Shown here: positions 26,015 through 35,027 of the stretch, piece by piece | Numbering within the stretch: the stretch's first letter is position 1 | Layout of the letters: every line of letters begins with the position of its first letter | Source of the DNA: Georgenia thermotolerans | GTDB lineage: Bacteria; Actinomycetota; Actinomycetes; Actinomycetales; Actinomycetaceae | DNA length: 64,000 nucleotides | Direction of reading: 5' to 3' | NCBI RefSeq assembly: GCF_009193185.1 | Contig: NZ_VUKF01000014.1 | Span: 1 to 64,000, forward strand | Notes under the pieces: generated by a model | The model's database searches: none | Told to the model about the DNA's origin: nothing | Seen by the model: only the letters and a program-made list of their open reading frames with translations | Program-made: the position numbers and the translations under genes

Positions 26015-28057
26015 TCACCAGATGCGCACGCGCTCCTCGGGCGGGAGGTAGAGCGCGTCGTCGGGGGTGAGGCCGAAGGCCTCGACGAAGGCGTCCATGT
26101 TGCGCACCACGCCGTTGCAGCGGAACTCGGCGGGGGAGTGCGGGTCGATGGTCAGCAGCCGGACGATCTCCGCGTCGCGCGCCTTCTCGCGCCAGATCCG
26201 GCCCCACGAGATGAACACCCGCTGCAGCCCGGTCAGCTCGTCGATGACCGGGGCGTCCCCGAGCTCCTTGCCCTCGGCGCGCAGCGCGATCGCGTAAGCC
26301 TTGAGGGCGATCGACAGCCCGCCCAGGTCGCCGATGTTCTCCCCGATGGTCAGGGCGCCGTTGACGTGGTGCGACCCGTCGAGCTGGGCGGGGCTGAAGG
26401 CCTCGTACTGGGCGATCAGCGCCTTGGTGCGCTCCTCGAACTCCTGACGGTCCTCCTCGGTCCACCAGTCGGTGAGCCGGCCCGTGCCGTCGTACTTCGA
26501 GCCCTGGTCGTCGAACCCGTGGCCGATCTCGTGGCCGATGACGGCCCCGATCCCGCCGTAGTTCCAGGCGTCGTCTGCGTCGGGGTCGAAGAACGGCGGC
26601 TGCAGGATCGCCGCGGGGAAGACGATCTCGTTCATCGTGGGGTTGTAGTAGGCGTTGACCATCTGCGGCGGCATGAACCACTCGTCGCGGTCCATCGGCT
26701 TGCCGAGCTTGTCGAGGTCGCGGCGCTCCTCGAAGAGGTTCGCCGCGCGCACGTTGCCGAGCAGGTCGGTGGGGTCGATCTCCAGCCTGGAGTAGTCGCG
26801 CCACTTGTCCGGGTAGCCGATCTTGGGCCGGAACGCCTCGAGCTTGGCCAGGGCGCGGGCCTTGGTCTCCTCACCCATCCAGTCCAGCGCGGTGATGGAC
26901 TCGCGGTAGGCGGCGATGAGGTTGTCCACCAGGCGCTCCATCGCGGCCTTGTGCTCGGGCGGGAAGTGCCGGGCGACGTAGATCTCCCCGACGGCCTCGC
27001 CCATGGCACCCTCGACGAGCGCGACCCCGCGCTTCCACCGCTCGCGCAGCTCCTCGGCGCCGGTGAGGGTGCGGCCGTAGAAGTCGAAGTTCTCGTCGAC
27101 GAAGGCCTGCGGCAGGAACGGCGCCCGCGCGTGGACCACCTGCCACGTCAGCCACATGCGCAGGGAGTCCGCGTCCAGCTCCTGCCAGGCCGCGGCGAAG
27201 GCGGTGACGTAGGAGGGCATCGCGACGATGAGCCGGTCGAAGGCGTCCTCCGGCACGCCGAGCGCGGAGCGCCACAGCTCCCACTCGAAGCCCGGTGCGC
27301 TGGCGACGACCTCCTCCCAGGACATCGGGTTGTTGATGAGGTCCGCCTCGCGCGCCTTCACCCGGTCCCAGTGCCCGCCGGCGAGCCGGGTCTCCACCGC
27401 CATGACCCGCTCGCCGGCGCCCATCGCCTCGTCCTCGGTGACCAGGCCCGACAGCGCGAGCATGGTGGCGACGTGGGCCACGTAGGCGGTGCGGACGGCG
27501 GCGAACTGGTCCTCGCGGTAGTAGGACTCGTCCGGCAGCCCCAGCCCGGACTGCCAGAAGAAGACGACGTACCGGTCGGGGTCGTTGAGGTCGGTGTCGA
27601 CGCCGTAGCCCACCCCGCCGGTCACGCCCGTCGGCTGCAGGGCGCCCATCGCCCGGGTCAGCGCCTCCTTGTCGAGGGCGGCGGTGAGCAGGTCGAGGTC
27701 CGCGCGCAGGGGGCTGGTGCCCAGCGTCTCGATGCGCTCGGTGGCCATGAAGGAGGCGTACAGGTCCCCGATCTTGCGGGCGTTGTCCGGGTTGCCGGGC
27801 TGGTCGTCGTGCGGCGCCGGCTCCTGGCCCTGGGCCGCCGCCTCGGCGGTGCGCCGGGCCGCGTCCTCGATGATGGCGCGCACGCGCTCCTCGGACAGGT
27901 CGCGCAGCACCAGGAAGGAACCGTCGCGGGCCCGGTCGGCGGGGATGACGTGCTCGCGCAGCCAGGTGCCGTTGACGTGGCGGAACAGGTCGTCCTGCGG
28001 GCGCACCGTCGGGTCCATCGCCTCGGTGTCGCTCATGGACACGTTCGTCGTGGTCAT
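26015..28057 (-). CDS. pepO: M13 (neprilysin-like) zinc metallopeptidase
   Basis: The 680-residue oligopeptidase cleaves short peptides. The C-terminal catalytic half has the substrate-binding NAYYNPTMNEIVFPAAIL, the zinc motif HEIGH (residues 509-513), the third ligand region ENIGDLGG and the C-terminal CRxW-like end, here RVRIW. There is no signal peptide or membrane anchor, so it is cytosolic, as in many bacteria (PepO). ATG 28057 has GGTCGGAG upstream; ATG 28036 is an alternative without one. It is divergent from rpiB. Confidence 0.94.
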   Translation of the reverse strand: MTTTNVSMSDTEAMDPTVRPQDDLFRHVNGTWLREHVIPADRARDGSFLVLRDLSEERVRAIIEDAARRTAEAAAQGQEPAPHDDQPGNPDNARKIGDLYASFMATERIETLGTSPLRADLDLLTAALDKEALTRAMGALQPTGVTGGVGYGVDTDLNDPDRYVVFFWQSGLGLPDESYYREDQFAAVRTAYVAHVATMLALSGLVTEDEAMGAGERVMAVETRLAGGHWDRVKAREADLINNPMSWEEVVASAPGFEWELWRSALGVPEDAFDRLIVAMPSYVTAFAAAWQELDADSLRMWLTWQVVHARAPFLPQAFVDENFDFYGRTLTGAEELRERWKRGVALVEGAMGEAVGEIYVARHFPPEHKAAMERLVDNLIAAYRESITALDWMGEETKARALAKLEAFRPKIGYPDKWRDYSRLEIDPTDLLGNVRAANLFEERRDLDKLGKPMDRDEWFMPPQMVNAYYNPTMNEIVFPAAILQPPFFDPDADDAWNYGGIGAVIGHEIGHGFDDQGSKYDGTGRLTDWWTEEDRQEFEERTKALIAQYEAFSPAQLDGSHHVNGALTIGENIGDLGGLSIALKAYAIALRAEGKELGDAPVIDELTGLQRVFISWGRIWREKARDAEIVRLLTIDPHSPAEFRCNGVVRNMDAFVEAFGLTPDDALYLPPEERVRIW

Positions 28058-28217
28058 TCTCCGACCCTACGGCAGGGGCGCGCGCCCGTGCCCGTGTCCG
28101 GACCCCGCCGCTGCGGACGTGGCTGGCGTCCCCGCGCCGCGGGGCCGGCACCGGCGGGGCGACCGCCCGGCCGGGGCGGCGTCCGGGCGGGCGCGCGCAC
28201 TTGGCACAATGAGCCCC

Positions 28218-28673
28218 ATGCGTATCCATATTGCCGCCGACCACGCCGGCTTCGAGCTCAAGTCCGCGCTGGTCGAGCACCTCGAGGCGGCCGGCCACGA
28301 CGTCGTCGACCACGGCGCCCCCACCTACGACGCCCTGGACGACTACCCGCCGATGTGCATCGCCGCGGCCGAGGCGGTCGTCGCCGAGCCCGGCTCGCTC
28401 GGCATCGTCATCGGCGGCTCGGGCAACGGGGAGCAGATGGCGGCCAACCGGGTGGCCGGGGTGCGGGCCGCGCTGGCATGGAACCTCGACACCGCCACGC
28501 TCGCCCGCGCGCACAACGACGCCAACGTCGTCGCCGTCGGCGCCCGGCAGCACTCGGTGGACGAGGCGACGGCGATCGTCGACGCCTTCCTCGCCGAGCC
28601 CTTCTCCGGCGACGAGCGGCACGCCCGGCGCATCGAGCTCATGAGCGCCTACGAGCGCGACCACCGCTGCTGA
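28218..28673 (+). CDS. rpiB: Ribose-5-phosphate isomerase B
   Basis: RpiB interconverts ribulose 5-phosphate and ribose 5-phosphate. The 151 residues start RIHIAADHAGFELKSAL and contain the active-site loop GGSGNGEQMAANR. The base is Glu as in the mycobacterial enzyme; enteric RpiB has Cys there. The phosphate-binding ARAHNDANVVAVGAR follows. CACAAT at 28205 suggests a -10 element so close to ATG 28218 that the message may be leaderless; ATG 28209 would add three residues. Its neighbours nei1 and the Rv2466c-like gene match the mycobacterial order. Confidence 0.95.
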   Translation: MRIHIAADHAGFELKSALVEHLEAAGHDVVDHGAPTYDALDDYPPMCIAAAEAVVAEPGSLGIVIGGSGNGEQMAANRVAGVRAALAWNLDTATLARAHNDANVVAVGARQHSVDEATAIVDAFLAEPFSGDERHARRIELMSAYERDHRC

Positions 28674-28679
28674 CACGGT

Positions 28680-28710
28680 GGCGCCGCCCGGTCACCGGCC
28701 GGGCGGCGCC
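28680..28710. terminator. Bidirectional hairpin between rpiB and the eis-like gene
   Basis: A perfect 12-bp stem (28680-28691 with 28699-28710) with a 7-nt loop, directly after the rpiB stop and before the convergent gene end. Confidence 0.7.
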
Positions 28711-28727
28711 GACCGCCCGCAGGGGGC

Positions 28728-30023
28728 TCAGAACCCCCAGCTGATGGCGGGCGCCACCGGCCAGCCGAACGCCGCCGAGGCCGGTGCCAGGGCCCCGGGC
28801 GCGAGCTCGGCGACCCGGCCGGCCAGCGCCAACGCCCCGAGCGACGTGCCACCGAGGTAGGCCTCGGCGAGGTCGGCGACGTCGAGCGCGAGCCCGGCCT
28901 CGCCGTCGGCCCGGCGCACCTCGGCCCCGTCGGGCCCGCCGCGCAGGTGCCAGCGGCCGGCGTTGGCCGGCAGCAGCGCGTCGCGGACCTCGAGGACGAC
29001 GTCGACCGGCGCCTGGTAGCGCCGCCCGGCCAGCGCGGCCGGGACGTCGAGCAGCCGCAGCCACATCGCGTCGTGCAGGGTGGGCCGCGCCGCGCGGGTG
29101 TCGAGCAGCAGGCCGTGCAGGGCGTCGTCGGGGGCCAGCGGGCCCGACTCGACGGTGGCCATGAGGTCGAGGTCGGTCAGGGTGCCCCACAGCGCCCGGG
29201 CGGCCGCGGGGTCGAGGGCCACCGCCTCACGGATCTTGACCGTGCCCTCGGGCAGGTCCGCGGCCGACCAGGCGGCGTGCCGGCGGAAGACGGCGTAGCC
29301 GCGGGGCTCGCCCGCCGGGTCGCGGACGACGGCGATGCGCAGCGGCTCGGTGCCGCGGCGCTGGGAGGGGCGGTCGAGCAGCGCACGGGCGCGCAGGGCC
29401 TCGGTGTCCCGGGTGACCCAGCCGGGCCGGTCCACGGCGGCGTGCACCCGCTGGACGAGGTCGGCGTGCCGGTCGTGCGAGGCCTGCTCGAGCTCGACGA
29501 CGAGGTCGGCGCTGCCGGGGACCTCGCGCAGCGTCGCGGCGCGCCCCAGCGTCATCTGCAGGTGGCGGGTGGCGACGCCGTAGCCGTAGCGGCCGTAGAT
29601 GCCCATCTCCGCGGCATAGAGGGCGGAGACCACCTCACCGCGCGCCGCCGACCGGTGCAGGTGGGCGGTGACCATCGCCCGGGCCAGGCCGCGGCGGCGG
29701 TGCCCGGGGTGCACGCTCACCCAGGTCAGGCCGGCCGTGGGCAGCCGTGCCCCGCCGGGGACCGGCAGGGTGAAGGCGTAGGAGGAGTGTCCCGCGGCCA
29801 GCCGGGGCTCCGCGCCGCGCTCGTCCCACACGCCGACGCTGCGGCCCGGCTCGAGCGGCCAGGGCATGACGGCGCGGTCCTCGGGGGTGTTCTCCTCGGC
29901 GAAGGCCCAGGTGTCGACGTCGAGCAGGGCGTCACGGTCGGTGGTGTCGTCCAGCTCGGCGAGGCGGTAGCCGGCGGGCAGGGTGGCGCCGAGCGCGGCG
30001 AGGTCAGGCGTGAAGGTGGTCAC
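28728..30023 (-). CDS. eis: Eis-like GNAT N-acetyltransferase
   Basis: The 431 residues match the Eis architecture: an N-terminal GNAT domain with the acetyl-CoA loop VSVHPGHRRRGLARAM (about residues 102-117), a second GNAT-like domain, and a C-terminal sterol-carrier-like domain. The chain ends in Phe whose carboxylate is used in catalysis by this family (ISWGF). Eis proteins acetylate many amines, including aminoglycosides. The natural substrate here is unknown. It starts at 30023 just upstream of a short intergenic stretch and is convergent with rpiB. Confidence 0.9.
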   Translation of the reverse strand: MTTFTPDLAALGATLPAGYRLAELDDTTDRDALLDVDTWAFAEENTPEDRAVMPWPLEPGRSVGVWDERGAEPRLAAGHSSYAFTLPVPGGARLPTAGLTWVSVHPGHRRRGLARAMVTAHLHRSAARGEVVSALYAAEMGIYGRYGYGVATRHLQMTLGRAATLREVPGSADLVVELEQASHDRHADLVQRVHAAVDRPGWVTRDTEALRARALLDRPSQRRGTEPLRIAVVRDPAGEPRGYAVFRRHAAWSAADLPEGTVKIREAVALDPAAARALWGTLTDLDLMATVESGPLAPDDALHGLLLDTRAARPTLHDAMWLRLLDVPAALAGRRYQAPVDVVLEVRDALLPANAGRWHLRGGPDGAEVRRADGEAGLALDVADLAEAYLGGTSLGALALAGRVAELAPGALAPASAAFGWPVAPAISWGF

Positions 30024-30119
30024 CGGGTCAGCATGTCAGCGTCCGTGCGGACTGCGCGAGGCGTTTTTCTGCGGCGGGCCGCGGCGTGGCGGTCCGCGGA
30101 CGGCGTCGGACCCGGGCGG

Positions 30120-30824
30120 TCAGTCCCGCAGGCCGCGGCGTGCGGCCGCCACCGCGGCCACGACGCTGAGCGGAACGAGCACGGCGACCACGGCGGGCAC
30201 CAGGCCCAGCAGCCAGGTGGCGACGGCCAGCGCCACGCCCTGCAGGAGCCAGCGCACCTGATCGTCCCAGCCCTGCCGGTCGCGGCCGGCGACGGCGCGG
30301 GCCCGCTCGCGCTCGCCGGCCTCCCCGGGAGCCTGCAGCAGCAGGCCCAGCGCGCGGGCGCGGACCAGGGCGGCGACGGCCCCGCACAGCAGCCAGCCGC
30401 CGCCCGCGACGAGCGCCGCCGGCCAGCCTGGCCCGGCGAGCAGCGCCACGGCCAGCGCCGCCACCGGCGTCAGCGCCGCCGTGGTCAGGCCGCCGGCGAC
30501 CAGGGCGCGGGCGTCGGAGGAGCGGGCGCGCACGGCGCCCACCACGGCCAGCCCGGCCGCGGTGACCAGCAGCCAGCCCACGACCACCGGGACGAGCGCG
30601 CCCAGCGCCGCGCCGAGGCCGGCGTCGGCGACGGCCACCGCGACGGCGGCGACGGTGAGCACGAGGGCGAGGGCGAGCATCCACCCGGCGCGCACCAGCG
30701 CTGTGCGGGCGGCGGCCGAGACGATCGCGGCGACGTCGAGGTGCTCGTGGGGGACCGAGTCGTCGCAGTGCTCGCAGCGGTAGGTCGTGGCCGCCGCGGA
30801 GGGGGCGGTGGTGTGGTCACTCAT
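30120..30824 (-). CDS. Six-helix membrane protein with an N-terminal CxxC motif
   Basis: The 234-residue protein begins with a short soluble segment containing YRCEHCDD (a possible zinc or thiol pair at residues 17-20) and HEH. Two to three pairs of alanine/leucine-rich membrane helices follow, with a charged loop near residue 165 (GERERARAVAGRDRQGWDD). I do not recognise a family. ATG 30824 is the first start that gives the soluble N-terminus. It is divergent from the alkyltransferase-like gene, 21 nt apart. Confidence 0.65.
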   Translation of the reverse strand: MSDHTTAPSAAATTYRCEHCDDSVPHEHLDVAAIVSAAARTALVRAGWMLALALVLTVAAVAVAVADAGLGAALGALVPVVVGWLLVTAAGLAVVGAVRARSSDARALVAGGLTTAALTPVAALAVALLAGPGWPAALVAGGGWLLCGAVAALVRARALGLLLQAPGEAGERERARAVAGRDRQGWDDQVRWLLQGVALAVATWLLGLVPAVVAVLVPLSVVAAVAAARRGLRD

Positions 30825-30845
30825 CGTGCTTGCGATCATAAGGGG

Positions 30846-31214
30846 GTGCACCCAGACCGGACCGAGCTGACCGAGCTCGTGCTCGACGTCGTCGACCAGA
30901 TCCCGCCCGGGCGCGTCACCACCTACGGCCTGGTGGCCGAGGCGGTGCGCGCCCGCACCGGCCACGGCCACGCCCGCCATGTGGGAACGATCATGGCCAC
31001 CTACGGCGCCGAGGTGCCGTGGTGGCGGGTCGTGCGCGCCGACGGCAGCCTGCCGCGCCAGCTCCGCGAGCGGGCGCTGGCGCACTACCGCGCCGAGGGC
31101 ACGCCGGTCAGCGCGTTCGTCGCGGGGCGTGTCGAGCTGCACCGGGCGCTGTGGGACGCCCCGGAGGAGTGGCGGGCGCCGGCCGGTCTGGACGCGAGGG
31201 GCGCCGATGCCTGA
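30846..31214 (+). CDS. Alkyltransferase-like protein (MGMT fold without the acceptor cysteine)
   Basis: The 122 residues match the O6-alkylguanine-DNA alkyltransferase C-terminal domain (PPGRVTTYGLVAEAVR, ARHVGTIMA). In the active-site motif PCHRV the Cys is Trp (VPWWRVVRADGSLP). Such ATL proteins bind O6-alkylguanine and hand it to other repair systems rather than repairing it directly. The GTG start at 30846 is nearly leaderless. Its stop overlaps the start of the nei1-type glycosylase by 8 nt, which places two DNA-damage proteins in one operon. Confidence 0.9.
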   Translation: MHPDRTELTELVLDVVDQIPPGRVTTYGLVAEAVRARTGHGHARHVGTIMATYGAEVPWWRVVRADGSLPRQLRERALAHYRAEGTPVSAFVAGRVELHRALWDAPEEWRAPAGLDARGADA

Positions 31215-32217
31215 GGGGCACACAGTCCACCGCCTCGCCCACGCCTTCGCCGAGCTCTTCGGCGGCCAGCGGCTGGCGGTCAGCTCGCCGCAGGGCCGCT
31301 TCGCCGACGGCGCCGCCCTCCTGGACGGCCACGCGCTGGTGGGCACCGAGGCGCACGGCAAGCAGCTCTTCCTCGCCTTCGCGCCCGCCGCCGACGCCTC
31401 CGCCGACGGCGACGGCGTGCGCTGGCTGCGGGTGCACCTGGGCCTGTACGGGTCGTGGACCTTCGCCGGGGACGAGACCTTCCGTGCCCCGCACGCCATC
31501 GGCGCCCCGCGCCGGCGCGTGGGGGAGGAGGAGGTCGCGGTCGCGAGCCCGGCGGAGCCCGCGAGCCCGGAGAGCCCCGACGAGGCCGACGACGTCGTCG
31601 TCGCCGTCGAGGACACCGGCACCGAGCCGGATGCCGAGGCCGCGGGGGAGACCGCCTGGCACCCGCACGCCCCGCGCGGGGCCGTGCGGGTCCGGCTGCT
31701 CGGCGCGCACGGCGTGGCCGACCTCACCGGGCCGACGGCCTGCGAGGTGATCACCGCGGAGGACAAGGCGGCCGTCCACCGGCGCCTGGGGCCCGACCCG
31801 CTGCGTCCGGACGGCGACGGCGAGGCGTTCGTCGCCGCCGTGCGCGCCCGCCGCCGGGCGGTGGGGGAGCTGCTCATGGACCAGTCGGTGGTGGCCGGCG
31901 TCGGCAACATCTACCGGGCCGAGGCGCTCCACCGGGCCCGGGTGCACCCGCTGCGGCTCGGCCGGGACGTGCCGGCCACCCGGCTGCGGGCCATGTGGGC
32001 GGACCTGGCCGAGCTCATGGCCGACGGGGTGGCGACCGGCCGGATCGTCACCACCCGGCCGGAGGACCGCCACGACCCCGAGGACCGCTGGTACGTCTAC
32101 CACCGCTCCGGGCGGCCCTGCCTGGTGTGCGGCACCAAGGTCGCCGAGGCGCCGATGGCGGGGCGGCGGCTGTTCTGGTGCCCGCGCTGCCAGCGGGCCC
32201 CGCGCCGGCAGGCCTGA
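31207..32217 (+). CDS. nei: Fpg/Nei-family DNA glycosylase, Nei1 (Rv2464c) type
   Basis: This bifunctional glycosylase/AP lyase removes oxidised bases. The N-terminal MPEGHTVHRLAHAF supplies the catalytic Pro2 and Glu3, and SSPQGRFADGA matches mycobacterial Nei1. The helix-two-turn-helix reads LLMDQSVVAGVGNIYRAEAL. The C-terminal zinc finger is CLVCGTKVAEAPMAGRRLFW followed by CPRC. An acidic insert at about residues 98-145 (EEEVAVASPAEPASPES...) is not usual for the family and enlarges it to 336 residues. ATG 31207 overlaps the upstream gene. Confidence 0.93.
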   Translation: MPEGHTVHRLAHAFAELFGGQRLAVSSPQGRFADGAALLDGHALVGTEAHGKQLFLAFAPAADASADGDGVRWLRVHLGLYGSWTFAGDETFRAPHAIGAPRRRVGEEEVAVASPAEPASPESPDEADDVVVAVEDTGTEPDAEAAGETAWHPHAPRGAVRVRLLGAHGVADLTGPTACEVITAEDKAAVHRRLGPDPLRPDGDGEAFVAAVRARRRAVGELLMDQSVVAGVGNIYRAEALHRARVHPLRLGRDVPATRLRAMWADLAELMADGVATGRIVTTRPEDRHDPEDRWYVYHRSGRPCLVCGTKVAEAPMAGRRLFWCPRCQRAPRRQA

Positions 32218-32236
32218 GGCGGCCCGCCATCGGCCG

Positions 32237-32827
32237 TCAGATGTAGACGGCCGGGTCCGCCCACGGGTCCAGGGCCCGCACGGCGGGCGGGACCGGGCGC
32301 GGCTTGGCGGGCACCCCGACGGCCACCGAGCCGGACGGGACGTCGCGCACGATGACGGCGTTGGCGCCCACCTTGGCGTCCGGGCCGATCGTCACCGGCC
32401 CGAGCACCTTGGCGCCGGCGCCGATGAGGACCCGGTCCCCGACCGTGGGATGACGCTTGCCGCGACTCATGGACGTCCCGCCCAGCGTGGTGCCGTGGAA
32501 CATCACGACGTCCTCGCCCACCTCGGCCGTCTCGCCGATGACCACGCCCATGCCGTGGTCGATGAACAGCCGCCGGCCCAGCACCGCGCCGGGATGGATC
32601 TCGATGCCCGTCGCGGCCCGCATCGCCTGCGAGAGCAGCCGGGCCGGCAGCTTGAGCAACGGGCTCGCGTGCCACATGCGGTGCGCGAGCCGGTGACCCC
32701 ACAGCGCGTGCACGCCCGGATAGGCGAGCGCGACCTCCACCAGGCTGCGCGCCGCCGGGTCGCGGCGGCGCGCGGTGTGGAGGTCCTCCAGCAGCAGCTG
32801 CCGGAACGGCACCGGGGAGTCGTGCAC
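32237..32827 (-). CDS. cysE: Serine O-acetyltransferase (short form)
   Basis: CysE makes O-acetylserine from serine and acetyl-CoA. The 196 residues form the left-handed hexapeptide helix with the catalytic and binding motifs [41 protein letters not shown] and [20 protein letters not shown]. The N-terminal helical domain is shorter than in enteric CysE. The GTG 32827 start lies one base after the cysK stop, so the pair is coupled. It probably forms part of the cysteine-controlled cysK-cysE operon described at 33880-33945. Confidence 0.95.
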   Translation of the reverse strand: MHDSPVPFRQLLLEDLHTARRRDPAARSLVEVALAYPGVHALWGHRLAHRMWHASPLLKLPARLLSQAMRAATGIEIHPGAVLGRRLFIDHGMGVVIGETAEVGEDVVMFHGTTLGGTSMSRGKRHPTVGDRVLIGAGAKVLGPVTIGPDAKVGANAVIVRDVPSGSVAVGVPAKPRPVPPAVRALDPWADPAVYI

Positions 32828-32828
32828 G

Positions 32829-33764
32829 TCAGCCGACCAGCCCCTCGAAGAGGATGGTGGACAGGTAGCGCTCGCCGAAGGACGGGATGATCACCACGAT
32901 CGTCTTGCCGGCCATGTCCGGGCGGTGCGCCACGTTCATCGCGGCGGCGAGGGCGGCACCGGAGGACAGCCCGACGAGCAGGCCCTCCTCGGTGGCGGCG
33001 CGGCGGGCCCACCGCACGGACGTCTCGGCGTCGACGTCGAGGACCTCGTCGTAGATATTCGTGTCGAGGATCTCGGGGACGAAGTTCGCGCCGATGCCCT
33101 GGATCTTGTGCGGGCCGGGCTGGCCGCCGTTGAGGATCGGGGACTCGGCCGGCTCCACCGCGAACAGCTTGACCTCGGGCTTGCGCTCCTTGAGGACCTG
33201 GCCCACGCCGGTGATGGTGCCGCCGGTGCCGATGCCGGCCACGACGGCGTCCACGGCGCCGTCGGTGTCCGCCCAGATCTCCTCCGCGGTGGTCTCGCGG
33301 TGGATCCTCGGGTTGGCCTCGTTGGCGAACTGGCGGGCGAGGACCGCGCCCGGGCGCTCCTTGGCGATCGCCTCGGCCTTCTCCACGGCGCCGCGCATGC
33401 CGTCGGCCGGCTCGGTGAGCACCAGCTCGGCGCCGAAGGCGCGCAGCAGCGCCTTGCGCTCGCTGCTCATCGAGGACGGCATCGTCAGGACGACGTCGTA
33501 GCCGCGGGCGGCGCCGACCATAGCCAGCGCGATGCCGGTGTTGCCGGAGGTGGCCTCGACGATGGTGCCGCCGGGCTTGAGCTCGCCGGACGCCTCGGCG
33601 GCGTCGACGATCGCGACGCCGATGCGGTCCTTGACCGAGTTGGCGGGGTTGTAGAACTCGAGCTTGGCGAGGACGGTCGCCTCGGCGCCGTCGGTGATCT
33701 TGTTCAGCCGGACCAGCGGGGTGCGGCCGATGAGCTCGGTGACGTCCTTGTAGATCTGGGCCAT
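32829..33764 (-). CDS. cysK: Cysteine synthase A (O-acetylserine sulfhydrylase)
   Basis: CysK makes cysteine from O-acetylserine and sulfide with PLP. The 311 residues contain the PLP lysine K45 in [12 protein letters not shown], the [10 protein letters not shown] phosphate/substrate loop, [10 protein letters not shown] and the C-terminal [17 protein letters not shown] precedes ATG 33764. A 180-nt leader upstream encodes a cysteine-rich peptide and a strong hairpin, pointing to attenuation by cysteine supply. Confidence 0.97.
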   Translation of the reverse strand: MAQIYKDVTELIGRTPLVRLNKITDGAEATVLAKLEFYNPANSVKDRIGVAIVDAAEASGELKPGGTIVEATSGNTGIALAMVGAARGYDVVLTMPSSMSSERKALLRAFGAELVLTEPADGMRGAVEKAEAIAKERPGAVLARQFANEANPRIHRETTAEEIWADTDGAVDAVVAGIGTGGTITGVGQVLKERKPEVKLFAVEPAESPILNGGQPGPHKIQGIGANFVPEILDTNIYDEVLDVDAETSVRWARRAATEEGLLVGLSSGAALAAAMNVAHRPDMAGKTIVVIIPSFGERYLSTILFEGLVG

Positions 33765-33839
33765 GGTTCTCCTTCGTCGGTGCGTCCGGCCGGCCGGTCC
33801 GGCGTCGGAACGTGCGGGGGCTGGGGTGCGGGGTGTGTG

Positions 33840-33880
33840 GAGCGCCCGGCGCGCGGGTGCCGCGCGAGAGCCGGGCGCTC
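33840..33880 (-). promoter_or_regulatory. Attenuator-like hairpin between leader peptide and cysK
   Basis: GAGCGCCCGGC (33840-33850) pairs perfectly with GCCGGGCGCTC (33870-33880), with an inner GCGCG/CGCGC stem. On the minus strand the hairpin begins at the stop codon of the Cys leader peptide, so ribosome stalling on the cysteine codons would leave its formation to be decided by translation. There is no U-run. Confidence 0.6.
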
Positions 33881-33945
33881 TACAGACAGGAGCAGCAGCG
33901 GCAGGGGGCCACGACGGCGGGGCGGGCGACGAGCGCGAAGCTCAC
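33880..33945 (-). CDS. Cysteine-rich leader peptide upstream of cysK
   Basis: A 21-codon frame from GTG 33945 to TAG 33880 ends APCRCCSCL: four cysteine codons (TGC, TGC, TGC, TGT) within the last seven residues. GAGAGG lies 8 nt before the GTG. Cysteine-rich leaders before sulfur genes are known in actinobacteria, where poor charging of tRNA-Cys alters ribosome progress and downstream expression. Here the stop codon touches the attenuator-like hairpin and cysK starts 115 nt further on. The function is inferred from codon content and position. Confidence 0.75.
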   Translation of the reverse strand: MSFALVARPAVVAPCRCCSCL

Positions 33946-34066
33946 GGCGGCGTCCTCTCGGTCGGGCGGTGGGCTGGCCGGCGCCGGGCGCCGACCTTGA
34001 AGCCTCAACCACCCTAGCGCGTGACGCACGCCATGCGCATACGCCCGCCGAGGGGCGGGCGCGCCC

Positions 34067-34702
34067 TCATCGCGGGTGCTCCACCACGGTGCTCCCCGCC
34101 GGGCGGGGCGACGCGGACCCGGCGGTGAGGGCGGCGAGCAGCGCGCCGAGGCCCGGCCCGTCGTCGCTGGCCAGCGTGAGGCGGACGGCGGTGGGCGCGT
34201 AGGCGACGTCCTGGACGGGTACGCCGCGCCCGTGCAGCTCGGCCTCCACCCGGCCGGCGTCGGCGTGGGGCAGGTCGACCTCCCACAGCCCCAGGCGTTC
34301 CAGGCGCACGGTGGGGGCCGCGGCCAGCGCGGCGCGCACCGCCTCGGAGTAGGCGCGCACGAGGCCGCCGGTGCCCAGCTTGATGCCGCCGAAGTAGCGC
34401 ACGACGACGGCGGCGACGTCCGTGAGCCCGGACCCGCGCAGCACCTCGAGCATCGGCATGCCGGCGGTGCCGGCCGGCTCGCCGTCGTCGGAGGAGCGCT
34501 CGACCGGGTTGGCGCCTGGGACGTCGACGATGAAGGCGGAGCAGTGGTGGCGCGCGTCGGGGTAGCGACCGCGGGCGTCGGCGACCAGGGCCCGTGCGCC
34601 GGGCTCGTCGTCCACCCGGCGCAGCAGGGTGAAGAAGCGGGAGCGGCGCACCTCCGTCTCGACGATGACGTCGGCGCCGCGCGCCAGCCGAAGGTCGCTC
34701 AC
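34067..34702 (-). CDS. YigZ/IMPACT family protein
   Basis: The 211 residues carry the UPF0029 N-terminal signatures [34 protein letters not shown] and [20 protein letters not shown], followed by a C-terminal ferredoxin-like DUF1949 domain. YigZ proteins are conserved, possibly nucleic-acid-binding or translation-linked; the reaction is unknown. ATG 34702 is followed closely on the other strand by the ribosomal-protein operon with its divergent regulatory region. Confidence 0.9.
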   Translation of the reverse strand: MSDLRLARGADVIVETEVRRSRFFTLLRRVDDEPGARALVADARGRYPDARHHCSAFIVDVPGANPVERSSDDGEPAGTAGMPMLEVLRGSGLTDVAAVVVRYFGGIKLGTGGLVRAYSEAVRAALAAAPTVRLERLGLWEVDLPHADAGRVEAELHGRGVPVQDVAYAPTAVRLTLASDDGPGLGALLAALTAGSASPRPAGSTVVEHPR

Positions 34703-34771
34703 CGGGCCAGTATCCCGCCCCGGTGCCCGGGGGAATGTTCGCGGCCCGGCTGCGTTCTACCCAGGGCCCGC

Positions 34772-34786
34772 CGAGAATGGTTCTCG
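34772..34786 (+). promoter_or_regulatory. Zur-box-like palindrome before rpmG
   Basis: CGAGAATGGTTCTCG is a perfect palindrome with a 3-nt centre. It agrees with the actinobacterial Zur operator TGAAAATGATTTTCA at 10 of 15 positions, including the AATG-TT core. It lies 31 nt before the TTG start of a zinc-independent L33 gene, where Zur repression is expected. Confidence 0.6.
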
Positions 34787-34816
34787 ACCCGGGCAGATCA
34801 GAAGGTGAGGCGCTCG

Positions 34817-34984
34817 TTGGCCAGTCGTACCGAGCTTCGGCCCGTGATCAAGCTGCGGTCCACCGCCGGGACCGGGCACACCTACGTCACCCGCAAGAAC
34901 CGGCGGAACGACCCCGACCGGCTCGTGCTGCGCAAGTTCGACCCGGTCGTGCGCCGGCACGTGGCGTTCCGCGAGGAGCGCTGA
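34817..34984 (+). CDS. rpmG: 50S ribosomal protein L33, zinc-free form
   Basis: The 55 residues ([20 protein letters not shown], later [20 protein letters not shown]) are a standard L33 with none of the four zinc-binding cysteines, that is, the C-minus paralogue that replaces zinc L33 in zinc shortage. A TTG start at 34817 gives the canonical length and has AAGGTGAGG before it; GTG 34805 would add four residues. Two more cysteine-free ribosomal protein genes follow in the same direction. Confidence 0.92.
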   Translation: MASRTELRPVIKLRSTAGTGHTYVTRKNRRNDPDRLVLRKFDPVVRRHVAFREER

Positions 34985-35027
34985 GCACCAAGCGGTCGCC
35001 GTCGTCGTCAAGGACAAAGGAGAAGCC

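Noticed and set aside
30846..31214. Functional O6-methylguanine methyltransferase
   Set aside because: The acceptor Cys of PCHR is Trp, so direct methyl transfer is not possible.
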